Assembly: GCF_040686855.1 (NCBI RefSeq)
Contig: NZ_JBFBOG010000002.1
Span: 1,240,001-1,304,000, forward strand
DNA: 64,000 nucleotides
Direction of reading: 5' to 3'
DNA from: Leifsonia sp040686855
GTDB taxonomy: Bacteria > Actinomycetota > Actinomycetes > Actinomycetales > Microbacteriaceae
In this document: positions 23,487 through 32,120 of the stretch, piece after piece
How the letters are laid out: each line of letters starts with the position of its first letter
How positions within the stretch are numbered: the first letter of the stretch is position 1
Notes under the pieces: generated by a model
Database searches by the model: none
Told to the model about the DNA's origin: nothing
What the model saw: the letters and a program-made list of their open reading frames with translations, nothing else
Translations under genes and position numbers: made by a program

Positions 23487-24524
23487 ATGTTGCCCTCCAC
23501 CTCGCGCCGCACCAAGCGCCTGATCGCCCTCGGCGCCGGCGTGGTCGCCGTCGCCCTCGCCGTCACCGGCTGCTCCAGCGGATCGGGCAGCTCCGGCGGC
23601 TCCGGCGACAAGAACTACAAGATCACCTTCCTGCCGAAGAACCTCGGCAACCCGTACTTCGACACCTCCGACAAGGGCGGCAAGACGGCCGTCGAGTCGT
23701 TCAAGGGCACCTACAACGAGGTCGGCCCGTCGACGGCGACCGCGGACGCCCAGGTCAGCTACATCAACACGCTGACCCAGCAGCAGGTGGGCGCGATCGT
23801 CCTCTCCGCCAACGACCCGACCGCGCTCGGCTCGGCGCTCACGCAGGCGAAGTCGGCCGGCGTGAAGATCGTCACGTTCGACTCCGACACCGACGCCAAG
23901 TACCGCGACGTCTTCGTGAACCAGGCCACGGCCGACGGTATCGCGAAGGTGCAGGTCGACACGATCGCCAAGGAGATCGGCGACAGCGGCGAGGTGGCGA
24001 TCCTCTCCGCCGCGGCCAACGCGACGAACCAGAACGCCTGGATCGAGCTCATGAAGAAGGACCTCGCGAAGGACCACCCGAACATCAAGCTGGTGGACAC
24101 CGTCTACGGCAACGACGACGACCAGACCTCGTTCGACAAGACGGCGGCCCTGCTGCAGACGCACCCGAACCTGAAGGGCATCATCTCGCCCACGACGGTC
24201 GGCATCGCGGCCGCGGCGCGCTACCTCTCCACCTCGGACGCCAAGGGCAAGGTCAAGCTGACCGGGCTCGGCACCCCGAACCAGATGCGCGAGTACGTGA
24301 AGAACGGCACCGTCGACGAGTTCGCACTGTGGAACCCGGAGGACCTCGGCTACCTGGCCGCCTTCACCGCCAAGGCGCTGATCGACGGCAAGATCACCGG
24401 CAAGAAGGGCGACACCTTCGAGGCGGGCAAGCTCGGCAAGTTCACCGTCGGAGACAACGCGACGGTGCTCCTGGGCGACCCGTTCGTCTTCGACAAGGAC
24501 AACATCGACAAGTTCAACTTCTGA
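23487..24524 (+). CDS. rhaS: Rhamnose-binding lipoprotein of the ABC importer
   Basis: A 345-residue periplasmic-binding-type protein starting at ATG 23487 after GAAAGGA. A lipoprotein signal (AVALAVTGCSSGSG; lipidated Cys near residue 29) anchors it to the membrane. The mature part (YKITFLPKNLGNPYFDTSDK; VGAIVLSANDPTALGSALTQ; DQTSFDKTAALLQTHPNLKG) is a RbsB-like sugar-binding fold. The hairpin downstream of its stop probably limits readthrough, giving more binding protein than enzymes. Confidence 0.93.
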   Translation: MLPSTSRRTKRLIALGAGVVAVALAVTGCSSGSGSSGGSGDKNYKITFLPKNLGNPYFDTSDKGGKTAVESFKGTYNEVGPSTATADAQVSYINTLTQQQVGAIVLSANDPTALGSALTQAKSAGVKIVTFDSDTDAKYRDVFVNQATADGIAKVQVDTIAKEIGDSGEVAILSAAANATNQNAWIELMKKDLAKDHPNIKLVDTVYGNDDDQTSFDKTAALLQTHPNLKGIISPTTVGIAAAARYLSTSDAKGKVKLTGLGTPNQMREYVKNGTVDEFALWNPEDLGYLAAFTAKALIDGKITGKKGDTFEAGKLGKFTVGDNATVLLGDPFVFDKDNIDKFNF

Positions 24525-24540
24525 TCGAGTCCTCATCCTC

Positions 24541-24569
24541 GCCCGGCCGGCACTGGTCGCCGGCCGGGC
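24541..24569 (+). terminator. Attenuating hairpin after the binding-protein gene
   Basis: GCCCGGCCGGC (24541-24551) pairs with GCCGGCCGGGC (24559-24569) around a 7-nt loop, with no T-tract. It sits inside the operon between the binding-protein and mutarotase genes. It probably stabilises the upstream mRNA or partly stops transcription. Confidence 0.65.
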
Positions 24570-24593
24570 GGCCCATCCCTTCTGGAGGTTCCC

Positions 24594-24974
24594 ATGCAGC
24601 GGGTCTGCTTCCGTTTGCGCGTCGACCCCGCGCACCTCTCCGAGTACCGCGCGCGGCACGCGGCCGTCTGGCCCGAGATGCTCGCGGCGCTGAAGGAGAC
24701 GGGATGGGACAACTACTCCCTGTTCCTCGCCGACGACGGCTGGCTGATCGGCTACGTCGAGGCCCGGGACGACTATGCATCCATGCAGCGGCGGATGGAC
24801 CTCACGGAGGTCAACGCCCGCTGGCAGGCCGAGATGAGCCGGCTCTTCGACGGACTGGAGGGGGCCGCCCCCGACCGGTCGTTCGAGCTCATCCCCGAGA
24901 TCTTCCACCTGGAGGACCAGTTGGCGGCGGCGCACCCGCACGCTACGACACGAAAGGCGCACGACGTTGACTGA
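24594..24974 (+). CDS. rhaM: L-rhamnose mutarotase
   Basis: A 126-residue enzyme that interconverts the alpha and beta forms of L-rhamnose. The family signature is clear: RVCFRLRVDPAHLSEYRARH with the catalytic His, VWPEMLAALKETGWDNYSLF, and ARDDYASMQRRM. ATG 24594 follows TGGAGG. The C-terminus extends about 20 residues past the usual ~104-residue domain. The isomerase gene start overlaps its end by 8 nt. Confidence 0.93.
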   Translation: MQRVCFRLRVDPAHLSEYRARHAAVWPEMLAALKETGWDNYSLFLADDGWLIGYVEARDDYASMQRRMDLTEVNARWQAEMSRLFDGLEGAAPDRSFELIPEIFHLEDQLAAAHPHATTRKAHDVD

Positions 24975-26130
24975 CTTCACGTCCATCCGCGACCGGCTGG
25001 CGCAGCAGGCCATCGAACTGCCGAGCTGGGCGTTCGGCAACTCCGGCACCCGCTTCAAGGTGTTCGGCACGCCGGGCACCGCCCGCGACCCGTTCGAGAA
25101 GGTCTCGGACGCGGCACAGGTGCACAAGCACACCGGGCTCGCGCCGACCGTGGCGCTGCACATCCCGTGGGACCGCGTCGACTCCTACGCGGACCTGCGC
25201 AAGCATGCCGAGGACAACGGCGTCGAACTCGGCACCGTCAACTCGAACACGTTCCAGGACGACGACTACAAGTTCGGCTCGGTCACCCACCACGACGACC
25301 GCATCCGCCAGAAGGCCATCGATCACCACTTCGAGTGCATCGACGTGATGAACGAGACCGGGTCCCGCGACCTCAAGATCTGGCTCGCCGACGGAACGAA
25401 CTACCCGGGACAGGACTCGATGCGCGCCCGGCAGGACCGCCTCGCGGACAGCCTGCAGAAGATCTACGAGCGGATCGGCGAGGGTCAGCGCCTGGTGCTG
25501 GAGTACAAGTTCTTCGAGCCGGCTTTCTACCACACGGATGTTCCGGACTGGGGGACCAGCTACGTCCAGACGGCGGCGCTCGGCGACCGGGCGTTCGTCT
25601 GCCTCGACACCGGCCACCACGCGCCGGGGACGAACATCGAGTTCATCGTGATGCAGCTGCTGCGGCTCGGGAAGCTCGGGTCGTTCGACTTCAACTCGCG
25701 GTTCTACGCCGACGACGACCTGATCGTGGGAGCGGCGGACCCGTTCCAGCTGTTCCGGATCGTGTTCGAGGTCATCCAGGGCGGCGGCTACGGCAACCCG
25801 GACGTCGCGTTCATGCTCGACCAGTGCCACAACCTCGAGGCGAAGATCCCGGGCCAGATCCGCTCGGTGCTCAACGTGCAGGAGGCCACGGCCAAGGCGC
25901 TGCTGGTGGATGTCGACGCGCTCGATGCGGCCCAGCGGGCGAACGACGTGCTCGCCGCCAACACGGTGTTCATGGATGCGTTCAACACCGACGTGCGCGC
26001 CGACCTGGCCGCCTGGCGCGAGTCGCGCGGCCTGCCCGCCGACCCGATGGCCGCCTACAAGGCCAGCGGGTACCAGGAGAAGATCGAGGCCGAGCGCGTG
26101 GGCGGCACCCAGGCCGGATGGGGCGCGTGA
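24967..26130 (+). CDS. rhaI: L-rhamnose isomerase
   Basis: A 387-residue TIM-barrel isomerase (L-rhamnose to L-rhamnulose), starting at TTG 24967 after GAAAGG. Metal and substrate positions are recognisable: ALHIPWDRVDSYADLRKHAE, VTHHDDRIRQKAIDHH, KIWLADGTNYPGQDS, LEYKFFEPAFYHTD, CLDTGHHAPGTNIEF, and FDFNSRFYADDDL. It belongs to the broad-specificity Pseudomonas-type family rather than the E. coli RhaA type. The stop overlaps the next start (TGATG). Confidence 0.94.
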   Translation: MTDFTSIRDRLAQQAIELPSWAFGNSGTRFKVFGTPGTARDPFEKVSDAAQVHKHTGLAPTVALHIPWDRVDSYADLRKHAEDNGVELGTVNSNTFQDDDYKFGSVTHHDDRIRQKAIDHHFECIDVMNETGSRDLKIWLADGTNYPGQDSMRARQDRLADSLQKIYERIGEGQRLVLEYKFFEPAFYHTDVPDWGTSYVQTAALGDRAFVCLDTGHHAPGTNIEFIVMQLLRLGKLGSFDFNSRFYADDDLIVGAADPFQLFRIVFEVIQGGGYGNPDVAFMLDQCHNLEAKIPGQIRSVLNVQEATAKALLVDVDALDAAQRANDVLAANTVFMDAFNTDVRADLAAWRESRGLPADPMAAYKASGYQEKIEAERVGGTQAGWGA

Positions 26131-28166
26131 TGACCAACGAGACCGTCGCGGCGCTCATCGCCCGCTCGAACCGCCTCGGGTCCGACCCGAAGAACACCAA
26201 CTACGCCGGCGGCAACACCTCCGCCAAGGGCACCGAGACCGATCCCGTCACGGGTGAGCCGGTCGAGCTGCTGTGGGTGAAGGGCTCCGGGGGAGACCTC
26301 GGCACGCTCACCGAGCAGGGCCTCGCCGTGCTCCGGCTCGACCGCCTCCGCGCGCTGCAGAACGTCTACCCCGGCGTCGACCACGAGGACGAGATGGTCG
26401 CCGCGTTCGACTACACCCTGCACGGCAAGGGCGGCGCGGCGCCGTCGATCGACACCGCGATGCATGGGCTCGTGGATGCGGCCCACGTCGACCACCTGCA
26501 CCCCGACTCCGGCATCGCGATCGCGACGGCGGCGGACGGGGAAGAGCTGACGAAGACGATCTTCGGCGGCCGGGTGGTGTGGGTGCCGTGGCGCCGCCCG
26601 GGCTTCCAGCTCGGGCTGGATATCGCCGCGATCAAGCGGGCGAACCCGGACGCGATCGGCACCATCCTGGGCGGTCACGGCATCACCGCGTGGGGCGACA
26701 CCAGCGAGGAGGCGGAGGCCAACTCGCTGTGGATCATCCGGACCGCCGCCGACTACATCGCCGAGCACGGCCGTCCCGAGCCGTTCGGCGCGCGCATCCC
26801 GGCGAACGAGCCGCTGGACCCGGCCGAGCGCCGGGCGAAGGCCGCCGCTCTCGCGCCGACCCTGCGCGGGCTGGCGTCGACCGACAAGCCGCAGGTCGGC
26901 TCCTTCACCGATGCCGACGTCGTGCTCGACTTCCTCGCCTCGGAGGAGCACGTCCGGCTGGGCGCGCTCGGCACCTCGTGCCCGGACCACTTCCTCCGCA
27001 CCAAGGTCAAGCCGCTCATCCTCGACCTGCCGGCCGACGCCTCCATCGAGGACTCGATCGCCCGGCTGAAGGAGCTGCACGAGCAGTACCGCGCCGAGTA
27101 CACGGCCTACTACGAGAAGTACGCGACCCCGGACTCCCCGGCGATGCGCGGCGCGGATCCCGCGATCGTGCTCATCCCGGGCGTCGGGATGTTCTCCTAC
27201 GGCAAGGACAAGCAGACCGCCCGGGTCGCGGGCGAGTTCTACGTCAACGCGATCAACGTGATGCGCGGCGCGGAGGCGATCTCGTCGTACGCGCCGATCG
27301 ACGAGTCGGAGAAGTTCCGCATCGAGTACTGGGCGCTGGAGGAGGCCAAGCTGCAGCGCCTCCCGAAGCCGAAATCCCACGCGGGCCGCATCGCTCTCGT
27401 CACAGGCGCGGCCTCCGGCATCGGCAAGGCCATCGCGACACGGCTCGCCGCCGAGGGCGCATGCGTCGTCATCGCCGACCTCGACCTGTCGAAGGCGCAG
27501 GCGGCTGCGGCGGAGCTCGGGGGCACGGATGTGGCGATCGGAGTGGCGGCGAACGTCACCAGCGAGTCCGACATCCAGACGGGCATCCAGGAGGCGCTGC
27601 TGCAGTTCGGCGGCCTCGACCTGATCGTCAACAACGCCGGCCTGTCGATCTCGAAGCCGCTGCTGGAGACCACCGAGGCCGACTGGGACCTGCAGCACGA
27701 CGTCATGGCCAAGGGCTCGTTCCTGGTCTCCAAGGCGGCCGCGAAGGTGCTCATCGAGCAGGGACTCGGCGGCGACATCGTCTACATCTCGTCCAAGAAC
27801 TCCGTCTTCGCCGGCCCGAACAACATCGCCTACTCGGCGACCAAGGCCGACCAGGCCCACCAGGTGCGGCTGCTCGCGGCCGAGCTCGGCGACTACGGCG
27901 TGAAGGTCAACGGCATCAACCCTGACGGCGTCGTGCGCGGCTCGGGCATCTTCGCCGGCGGCTGGGGCGCCAAGCGCGCCGCCGTCTACGGGGTGCCCGA
28001 GGAGGAGCTGGGCACGTACTACGCCCAGCGCACGCTGCTCAAGCGCGAGGTGCTGCCGGAGAACGTGGCCAACGCGGTCGCCGTGCTCACCTCCGCCGAC
28101 CTCGACCACACCACCGGACTGCACATCCCGGTGGATGCCGGCGTCGCCGCGGCCTTCCTGCGATGA
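26130..28166 (+). CDS. rhaD: Bifunctional rhamnulose-1-phosphate aldolase / lactaldehyde dehydrogenase
   Basis: A 678-residue fusion. Residues 1 to about 400 are a class II aldolase domain (YAGGNTSAKGTETD; LLWVKGSGGDLGTLTEQGLA; HVDHLHPDSGIAIATAADG with metal-binding His) that splits L-rhamnulose-1-phosphate. From about 420 on it is a short-chain dehydrogenase (IALVTGAASGIGKAIATRLA; NNAGLSISKPL; YSATKADQAHQVRLLAAELG with the YxxxK pair) that oxidises the L-lactaldehyde product to L-lactate. The fusion is known from several bacterial phyla. ATG 26130 overlaps the isomerase stop, and the kinase gene overlaps its own stop. Confidence 0.94.
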   Translation: MTNETVAALIARSNRLGSDPKNTNYAGGNTSAKGTETDPVTGEPVELLWVKGSGGDLGTLTEQGLAVLRLDRLRALQNVYPGVDHEDEMVAAFDYTLHGKGGAAPSIDTAMHGLVDAAHVDHLHPDSGIAIATAADGEELTKTIFGGRVVWVPWRRPGFQLGLDIAAIKRANPDAIGTILGGHGITAWGDTSEEAEANSLWIIRTAADYIAEHGRPEPFGARIPANEPLDPAERRAKAAALAPTLRGLASTDKPQVGSFTDADVVLDFLASEEHVRLGALGTSCPDHFLRTKVKPLILDLPADASIEDSIARLKELHEQYRAEYTAYYEKYATPDSPAMRGADPAIVLIPGVGMFSYGKDKQTARVAGEFYVNAINVMRGAEAISSYAPIDESEKFRIEYWALEEAKLQRLPKPKSHAGRIALVTGAASGIGKAIATRLAAEGACVVIADLDLSKAQAAAAELGGTDVAIGVAANVTSESDIQTGIQEALLQFGGLDLIVNNAGLSISKPLLETTEADWDLQHDVMAKGSFLVSKAAAKVLIEQGLGGDIVYISSKNSVFAGPNNIAYSATKADQAHQVRLLAAELGDYGVKVNGINPDGVVRGSGIFAGGWGAKRAAVYGVPEEELGTYYAQRTLLKREVLPENVANAVAVLTSADLDHTTGLHIPVDAGVAAAFLR

Positions 28167-29593
28167 CCACCGGGACGGTCGCGGCGGTCGACCTGGGTGC
28201 GACCAGCGGCCGGGTGATGTACGCCCGCGTCGGCGCAGACACCCTCGAGCTGAGCGAGGCCGCGCGATTCCCCAACACGCCCGTTCGGCTCTGGGAGGGC
28301 GACCGCGCCGCCCTGCACTGGGATGTGACGGGGCTGTACGCGAGCGTGCTCGACGGCCTGGCCGCCGTGTCCCGCACCGACCCCGCAATGCGCAGCATCG
28401 GCGTGGACTCGTGGGCGGTCGACTACGGCCTCCTCCGATCCGGCAGGCTGCTCGGCGAGCCGTACCACTACCGCGACGAGCGCACGGCGCGCGGGGTCGA
28501 ACTCGTGCACGCTGCCGTCGACCCGGCCGAGCTGTACCGCGAGGGCGGCCTGCAGTTCCTGCCGTTCAACTCGCTGTACCAGCTGGCGGTGGATGCGGCC
28601 GACGGGACGTCCGCATCCGCCGACGGCTTCCTCCTCATTCCGGACCTCATCGCCTACTGGCTCACCGGCGCCGCCCACGCCGAGCGCACCAACGCCTCCA
28701 CCACCGGTCTGCTGACGGCCGAGGGCGCGTGGAACGACCGCCTGATCGACCGGCTCGGGCTGCCACGCAGCGCCTTCGCACCGCTGGTCGACGCCGGGAC
28801 GCCGATCGGAGGTCTGCTCCCGGCTCTGGCGCACGACCTGCCTTTCGCCGGGACCGGCCCGACCGTCACGGCGGTCGGCTCGCACGACACCGCCTCGGCC
28901 GTGGTCGCGGTGCCGATGGACGCCTCCCGGGCCGCGTACATCTCCTGTGGAACCTGGGGACTCGTCGGGGTGGAGCTCGAGCGGCGCATCGTCTCGGACG
29001 AGGGGCTGGCCGCGAACTTCACCAACGAGGGCGGCGTGGACGGGCGCATCCGGTACCTCCACAACGTCATGGGGCTGTGGCTGCTCAGCGAATCCATCCG
29101 CGAGTGGCAGCGGCGCGGACTCCATGTCGACCTCGCCGGGCTGCTGGCGGAGGCGGCCGAGCTGCCGCGCCCGGCCGAGGTGTTCGACGCCGAGGACCCT
29201 CGGTTCCTCGCCCCCGGCGACATGCCGGGCCGGATCGCAGACTGGTTCGACGAGCGCGGGATGCGCGCCCCCGCCTCGCCCGCGGGCATGGTCCGGGTCA
29301 TCGTCGAAAGCCTCGCGGCCGCCTTCGCCGAGACGGTCGGGACGGCGGCATCCCTCTCGGGCGTGCCGGTCGAGGCCGTCCACATCGTCGGCGGGGGAGC
29401 GCGCAACGCGCTGCTCTGCCAGGCGACCGCCGACCGCGCCGGTCTCCCCGTCCTCGCCGGTCCCGTCGAGGCCACCGCCATCGGCAACGTCCTCGTCCAG
29501 GCGCGCGCCGCCGGCCTCCTCTCCGGCGACCTGGAGACGCTTCGCGCCCTGGTCGCCCGCACCACCCAGATCGTCCGCTACGACCCCCGTTAG
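28163..29593 (+). CDS. rhaB: Rhamnulokinase
   Basis: A 476-residue FGGY-type sugar kinase. The N-terminal phosphate loop is VAAVDLGATSGRVMYARV, with IGVDSWAVDYGLL and the linker around LNSLYQ-like FLPFNSLYQLAVDA. The conserved GSHDTASAVVAVPMD and YISCGTWGLVGVEL are followed by the adenosine motif VHIVGGGARNALLCQATADR. It phosphorylates L-rhamnulose for the aldolase encoded just upstream (4-nt ATGA overlap). Confidence 0.94.
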   Translation: MTTGTVAAVDLGATSGRVMYARVGADTLELSEAARFPNTPVRLWEGDRAALHWDVTGLYASVLDGLAAVSRTDPAMRSIGVDSWAVDYGLLRSGRLLGEPYHYRDERTARGVELVHAAVDPAELYREGGLQFLPFNSLYQLAVDAADGTSASADGFLLIPDLIAYWLTGAAHAERTNASTTGLLTAEGAWNDRLIDRLGLPRSAFAPLVDAGTPIGGLLPALAHDLPFAGTGPTVTAVGSHDTASAVVAVPMDASRAAYISCGTWGLVGVELERRIVSDEGLAANFTNEGGVDGRIRYLHNVMGLWLLSESIREWQRRGLHVDLAGLLAEAAELPRPAEVFDAEDPRFLAPGDMPGRIADWFDERGMRAPASPAGMVRVIVESLAAAFAETVGTAASLSGVPVEAVHIVGGGARNALLCQATADRAGLPVLAGPVEATAIGNVLVQARAAGLLSGDLETLRALVARTTQIVRYDPR

Positions 29594-29604
29594 GATCCAT
29601 TCGC

Positions 29605-30864
29605 ATGGTCGACCGTCAATTCCCCAAACCCGCCGAGCTGCTGGAGCTGATGCAGTTCAAGAAGCCCGAGCTGAATCTGAAGAAGCGGCGGTTGGAGTCG
29701 GCGCTGACGATCGAGGACCTGGCGCGGATCGCTCGGCGCAGAACCCCCAAGGCGGCGTTCGACTACACCGAAGGGGCGGCGGAGGGGGAGCTATCACTCG
29801 CGCGGGCCAGGCAGGCGTTCCAGGATGTGGAGTTCCACCCGTCGATCCTGCATGACGTGTCCACGGTGGATACGTCGTGTGAGATCTGGGGTGGGCCGTC
29901 GGCACTCCCGTTCGGGATCGCCCCGACCGGGTTCACCCGCCTGATGCAGACCGAGGGCGAGACCGCCGGTGCCGGTGCGGCCGGCGCGGCGGGTATCCCG
30001 TTCACCCTCTCCACGCTCGGGACGACCTCGATCGAGGGGGTGAAGGCGGCGAACCCGCACGGCCGGAACTGGTTCCAGCTGTATGTGATGCGGCAGAAGG
30101 AGATCAGCTACGGCCTGGTGGAGCGGGCGGCAGCTGCCGGGTTCGACACCCTGTTCTTCACCGTGGACACCCCGGTCGCCGGGGCACGGTTGCGGGATAA
30201 GAGGAACGGGTTCTCCATCCCACCGCAGTTGACCCTGGGCACGATCGTGAACGCGATCCCCCGGCCGTGGTGGTGGTACGACTTCCTCACCACCCCGAAG
30301 CTGGAGTTCGCATCCCTGTCCGCGACCGGCGGCACCGTCGGGGACCTGCTGAACGCGGCCATGGATCCGTCGATCGACTACGACGACCTCGCCGAAATCC
30401 GAGCGTTGTGGCCCGGGAAACTCGTCATCAAAGGGGTGCAGAACCTCGAGGACGCGAAGCGCCTGGTGGATCACGGCGTCGACGGGATCGTGCTCTCCAA
30501 CCACGGCGGCCGGCAACTGGACCGGGCGCCGATCCCGTTCCATCTCCTCCCCGAGGTGGCACGGGAGGTCGGCCAGCACACCGAGATCGCGATCGACACC
30601 GGCATCATGAACGGCGCCGACATCATCGCCGCCTACGCCCTCGGCGCCAAGTTCACATTGATCGGACGCGCCTACCTCTACGGGCTCATGGCCGGCGGAC
30701 GGGAGGGCGTCGACCGCACCATCCAGATCCTCACCGACCAGATCACCCGCACCATGAAACTCCTCCAGGTGCGCACCCTCGCCGAACTCGGCCCCCACCA
30801 CGTCACCCAACTCACGCGCCTGCAGCCCCTCCGCCGCACCACCCCCGAGCCCGCCGACACCTGA
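29605..30864 (+). CDS. lldD: L-lactate dehydrogenase, FMN-dependent (alpha-hydroxy-acid oxidase family)
   Basis: A 419-residue FMN enzyme. Diagnostic parts are FDYTEGAAEGELSLARAR, PFGIAPTGFTRLMQTEGETA, WFQLYVMRQKEI, the catalytic IVLSNHGGRQLDRAPIP with the active-site His, and AIDTGIMNGADIIAAYALGA. It oxidises L-lactate to pyruvate and passes electrons to the respiratory chain. It lies 11 nt after the rhamnulokinase stop and completes rhamnose use, since the bifunctional aldolase makes L-lactate. A TAGGAT box (29591-29596) overlapping the kinase stop may give it an extra promoter. Confidence 0.92.
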   Translation: MVDRQFPKPAELLELMQFKKPELNLKKRRLESALTIEDLARIARRRTPKAAFDYTEGAAEGELSLARARQAFQDVEFHPSILHDVSTVDTSCEIWGGPSALPFGIAPTGFTRLMQTEGETAGAGAAGAAGIPFTLSTLGTTSIEGVKAANPHGRNWFQLYVMRQKEISYGLVERAAAAGFDTLFFTVDTPVAGARLRDKRNGFSIPPQLTLGTIVNAIPRPWWWYDFLTTPKLEFASLSATGGTVGDLLNAAMDPSIDYDDLAEIRALWPGKLVIKGVQNLEDAKRLVDHGVDGIVLSNHGGRQLDRAPIPFHLLPEVAREVGQHTEIAIDTGIMNGADIIAAYALGAKFTLIGRAYLYGLMAGGREGVDRTIQILTDQITRTMKLLQVRTLAELGPHHVTQLTRLQPLRRTTPEPADT

Positions 30865-31230
30865 CCATTCGTGCCGAATGAGCGTTATTCGTCACGAATA
30901 CCGCTCATTCGGCACGAATTCCGACCCTCTCGGCCCGGCTTGGAACAGTACTCAGTGAAGGGTCATTGCGCCAGATCATGGTTCTCGCTGGGAAGGGCTC
31001 GACGATTCGTGACGAATGCGCAACATTCGTCACGAGCAGCGCGCATTCGGCACGAGTCGCGCGCGAGCGGGGCGAGGGGATGGCGAAGCGCAGCGTCGGA
31101 GATCGAGCGTCGAACCCCCGCAGGAGCGACGCATCGGGTGGGCGATTCGTGACGAATACGCGGTATTCGTGACGAATGGTGCGCATTCGGCACGAATCAC
31201 GGGCGCGGGGACGCGGGCGGGCGCGACGAA
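30865..31230. repeat. Three clusters of 20-bp-spaced palindromes (gene-free)
   Basis: Nine copies of a 13-nt near-palindrome, ATTCG-(T/G)-(G/C)-(A/C)-CGA-AT or GC/GT, lie at 30867, 30887, 30907; 31005, 31025, 31045; and 31145, 31165, 31185. Within each cluster the starts are exactly 20 nt apart, and the clusters start 138 and 140 nt apart. The third copy of each cluster is always ATTCGGCACGA. In cluster 1, bases 30867-30884 are perfectly complementary to 30902-30919, giving a large hairpin 3 nt after the lldD stop. No gene is supported here. The array may act as terminator, operator array or nucleoid site. Confidence 0.85.
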
Positions 31231-31524
31231 TCAGCGCGGGGTGTACTCGTAGACGACGGCCGACCAGTGGCCCTCGAGCTCGTCCCACGACTCGGGGCCT
31301 TGGTAGGCGAGCGCGTACTGCACGTTCAGGATCGGGCCGAGCACGTCGAGCACGTCCGGGTCGAAGGGCGTTCCGGGCGGGAAGCCGAGGCCGAAGCTAT
31401 GGATGATGCTGTCGTCCGCCGCGCGCAGCCAGACGCCCCAACCCTGGCTGACCGGCATCGCGACCACGCGGAACACCGTCGCAGGGTCGTAGTCGGCGGG
31501 GAGCGCGTCCGGCGGTTCGGTCAT
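31231..31524 (-). CDS. Small soluble protein of unknown function
   Basis: A 97-residue protein from ATG 31524. It has no signal or membrane span and is rich in aromatic residues: FRVVAMPVSQGWGVWLRAAD; then FGLGFPPGTPFDPDVLDVLG; and WDELEGHWSAVVYEYTP. The codon pattern is that of core genes. No family recognised. It is convergent with the rhamnose operon across the palindrome array and divergent from the MarR gene. Confidence 0.68.
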   Translation of the reverse strand: MTEPPDALPADYDPATVFRVVAMPVSQGWGVWLRAADDSIIHSFGLGFPPGTPFDPDVLDVLGPILNVQYALAYQGPESWDELEGHWSAVVYEYTPR

Positions 31525-31585
31525 GGATGCAACCGTACAAGCACGCGAGCACGCAGGGAACAAACGGCCGTGCCTCTCGGTTGAT

Positions 31586-31595
31586 TGACATGTCA
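31586..31595 (+). promoter_or_regulatory. Palindrome upstream of the MarR gene
   Basis: TGACATGTCA is a perfect 10-bp palindrome 33 nt before the preferred MarR start (31629). It contains an upstream in-frame ATG (31590), which argues that this ATG is not the start. It is a candidate operator for MarR control of this operon and possibly of the divergent gene. Confidence 0.4.
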
Positions 31596-31628
31596 GCTAC
31601 TTCGACTGACGGACAGAACCGAGGACTC

Positions 31629-32120
31629 ATGACACCGACCGCCGCCCCCGAGCGCCTGACCGACCGCGAGCTCGCCGTCTGGCGATCGCTGCTCGACACC
31701 ACGGACGAGCTGCGCCGCCTGCTGTCCGCCGAGCTGCAGCGCGTCGAGCTGTCGCCCGGCGACTACGCCGTGCTGCTCGCCCTCACCGAGGCTCCAGACC
31801 GCACCCTGCGGTCGTCTGAGGTCGCGGACGCCATCGGCTGGGAGCGCAGCCGCGTCTCGCACCAGCTCGGGCGGATGGAGCGGCGGGGCCTGGTCCTCCG
31901 CACCGACTGCCCGGGGGACAACCGCGGCGCGCTCGTCCTCCTCACCGACGACGGCTTCCAGGCGATCCGGCAGGCGTCCGGGCCGCACCTCCGGGCCGTC
32001 AAGCGGCTCTTCGCCGACGCGCTCGAACCGCAGCAGCTCGACGCCCTCGCCGACGTGCTCGGCAGCATCCGCACCCGCCTCGACGCCACCCACCTCGACG
32101 CAACAGGAGACCGCTCATGA
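31629..32120 (+). CDS. MarR-family transcription regulator
   Basis: A 163-residue winged-helix regulator. The helices ELRRLLSAELQRVELSPGDY then AVLLALTEAPDRTLRSSEVA lead into the recognition helix WERSRVSHQLGRMERRGLVL and the wing DCPGDNRGALVLLTDDG, followed by a C-terminal dimer helix. I prefer ATG 31629 (GAGGA upstream) over ATG 31590, which sits in a palindrome. It overlaps the following oxidoreductase gene by ATGA, so it probably controls that gene and the LLM flavoenzyme. Confidence 0.9.
   Translation: MTPTAAPERLTDRELAVWRSLLDTTDELRRLLSAELQRVELSPGDYAVLLALTEAPDRTLRSSEVADAIGWERSRVSHQLGRMERRGLVLRTDCPGDNRGALVLLTDDGFQAIRQASGPHLRAVKRLFADALEPQQLDALADVLGSIRTRLDATHLDATGDRS

Noticed and set aside
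30867..31197. Regular short repeats considered as a CRISPR array
   Set aside because: Repeats are 13 nt, palindromic and variable at the centre, spacers are only 7 nt, the array breaks into three triplets, and no cas gene is near.
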